Positions 62,838 through 64,000 of a stretch of DNA of 64,000 nt are shown piece by piece. The notes beneath the pieces were generated by a model. That model was not told the origin of the DNA and made no database searches. It saw nothing but the letters and a program-made list of their open reading frames with translations. Position 1 is the first letter of the stretch, and each line of letters begins with the position of its first letter. The DNA comes from Berberis thunbergii. Its lineage: Eukaryota; Streptophyta; Magnoliopsida; Ranunculales; Berberidaceae. Made by a program: the position numbers and the translations under genes. The stretch is taken from NCBI GenBank assembly GCA_003290165.1, contig QNQO01000509.1, positions 617,759-681,758 on the forward strand. The letters run 5' to 3'.

Positions 62838-64000
62838 GGAGGGTGTTTGCCACGTGAGGAGCGAGTGTTGAAATCAATCCGCCATTTTTATTCTTTTCGT
62901 TCTCTATGCTTTGTAATGGTGTTTTGCAAGCAACACTAACACGAAGAAAGAAAGAATCGACCTCCTCAAACCTCCTGCTTCTCCTCTACCTAGGATCGAC
63001 CTCCTGAAGAGCTCAAACCTCCTGCTCCTCCTCTACCAAGGATCGACCCTGAAGAGCTCAAACCTCAGAGCCTCCTCCACGCCAGATCTGCTCCTCGTCA
63101 CGCTCCTCTGCTCCGCTCGCTCTTCCGTGCCAGATCTGCTCCACTCGCTCCTCCTCACGCCAGATCTGCTCCATTCGATTTTTTTTGCTTCAAGTTTCCT
63201 GTTTTTGATTTTTTTTTCACTTTGTTGGATTATGTGGTGGTGGTGGTGGTGGTGGTGGTGACGTTGATTGGGGATGTGGTGGCCGGTGGGTTGGTTTAGG
63301 GGTGGTGGTGGTGGCAAGGTCGATTGGAATGGTGGGAATGAGGTGGAGCAGGTTGATTAAAAACCCTCTCTTTAATCAATATTTCTGACAAACCCAGTGA
63401 TTGATTTTAGGGAAAACGCACCCAGAGCTTTAAAATCCTCAAAACCCTTTTTTCTGATCCAGATTTCAAACAAAACCCAGTGGTCAAATGAAGGGCAAAC
63501 AGACACATTTGTATTAAAATTTGAAACCCTTTCTTCCAATCGAGATTTAAACAAAACCCATTGATCAATTGAAGGAAATCCCACAAACAAAGATCGGATT
63601 AATCATAACCCTATCTGCTAACCAAAACTTCAAACAAACAATATTGAATGAATGAAAGGCAAAACACATTAGATGGTAAGAAGATCTCAACAACAACAAC
63701 AGTACCTCAGCGGCTAAGTATTCAAGAACAGCAGTCAAGTAAATAGGAGCACCAGTTCCAAGCCTTTGAAAGTATCGACCTTTCCTCAAATACCTTGCGA
63801 TTCTTCCCACAGGGAATTGAAGACCAGCTTTTTGAGACTTTGAGATTGAAGGAGCAGTCGTGGAGTCGATGAGGAGCAGGCCGCGCGAGGAGGAGGAGAG
63901 GATGCAAGGGTTTTACCTAGGGTTAGCCCTTGCAATTCCATTCTGAAGCAGACTGGGTATATTGGGGGTTTTGATCCACGTGCGAGACACCCTCCCAAAG
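62838..64000. mobile_element. TIR element carrying a histone H2A fragment (right end beyond window)
   Basis: CTTTGGGAGGGTGTTTGCCACGTG near 62834-62857 has an inverted match at the very end of the window, whose reverse complement is CTTTGGGAGGGTGTCTCGCACGTG. Between them lie tandem ATCGACCTCCT and GCCAGATCTGCTCC repeats (62955-63175), a GGT microsatellite (63233-63259) and a histone H2A exon. Inverted ends around a gene fragment suggest a gene-capturing DNA transposon such as a Pack-MULE. The true ends and target duplication are not visible. Confidence 0.5.
63706..63905 (-). pseudogene. Histone H2A exon-1 fragment
   Basis: The minus strand encodes [20 protein letters not shown] followed by [20 protein letters not shown] and YLAAE, then a GT donor at 63705. 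Plant canonical H2A genes carry an intron exactly after EYLAAE. No ATG precedes it in frame (a TAA lies just upstream), and no second exon (VLELAGNAARD) is found downstream. It therefore looks like a captured or dead fragment, not a working histone gene. Confidence 0.72.

Noticed and set aside
62878..63700. Second exon of a working histone H2A gene downstream of 63706
   Set aside because: No sequence like VLELAGNAARD appears in any minus-strand frame; the stretch is repeats and low-complexity DNA.

Overview
The window is nuclear DNA of a flowering plant, most likely a eudicot. The genes have several short exons with GT-AG introns, the DNA is A+T rich, and the content is typical of plants: a LysM receptor kinase, PPR proteins, a plant O-fucosyltransferase, an alkenal reductase pair and nuclear tRNAs. 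There are no operons, ribosome binding sites or CRISPR arrays. The species cannot be named from the sequence.

Layout. 78-3670 (+): 3' seven exons of the ribosome biogenesis factor RRS1, with a SINE in an intron. 4494-16381 (-): a complete six-exon O-fucosyltransferase gene, facing RRS1 tail to tail. Its 9.8-kb fifth intron holds a large head-to-head inverted repeat of a caulimovirid (florendovirus-like) endogenous pararetrovirus. 17355-17435: degenerate tRNA-Ser. 19080-21364 (-): intronless mitochondrial-type PPR gene. 21.6-25.4 kb: a graveyard with an LTR-retroelement remnant, PPR and FKBP relics, a Tourist-like MITE and a TRIM-like element. 25998-26069 (-): tRNA-Trp. 29272-30321 (-): intronless sugar-phosphate/phosphate translocator. 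30.6-36.6 kb: no gene, but two related foldback elements and a solo LTR with a perfect target duplication. 37407-44188 (-): LysM receptor-like kinase of 10-11 exons. 45.1-46.5 kb (-): decayed PPR gene. 47402-50160 (+): LINE-type insertion carrying only an ORF1. 50323-52142 (-) and 60461-62527 (-): intact and decayed copies of an NADPH-dependent alkenal/double-bond reductase, separated by retroelement debris and a 70-bp minisatellite. 62.8 kb to the end: the edge of a TIR element carrying a histone H2A fragment.

The host genes are unrelated housekeeping, signalling and organelle-RNA genes; only the two reductase copies are related by descent. The translocator and PPR gene resemble near neighbours on Arabidopsis chromosome 4 as I remember them, which hints at conserved synteny.

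Most notable are the intronic viral inverted repeat (arms about 3.4 kb, spacer about 1.6 kb), which could fold into a long hairpin whenever the host gene is transcribed; an in-frame 57-nt exon of the LysM kinase that has TG instead of AG at its acceptor; and four loci whose reading frames each break by loss of one base in an A/T run, which suggests either assembly error or real decay.
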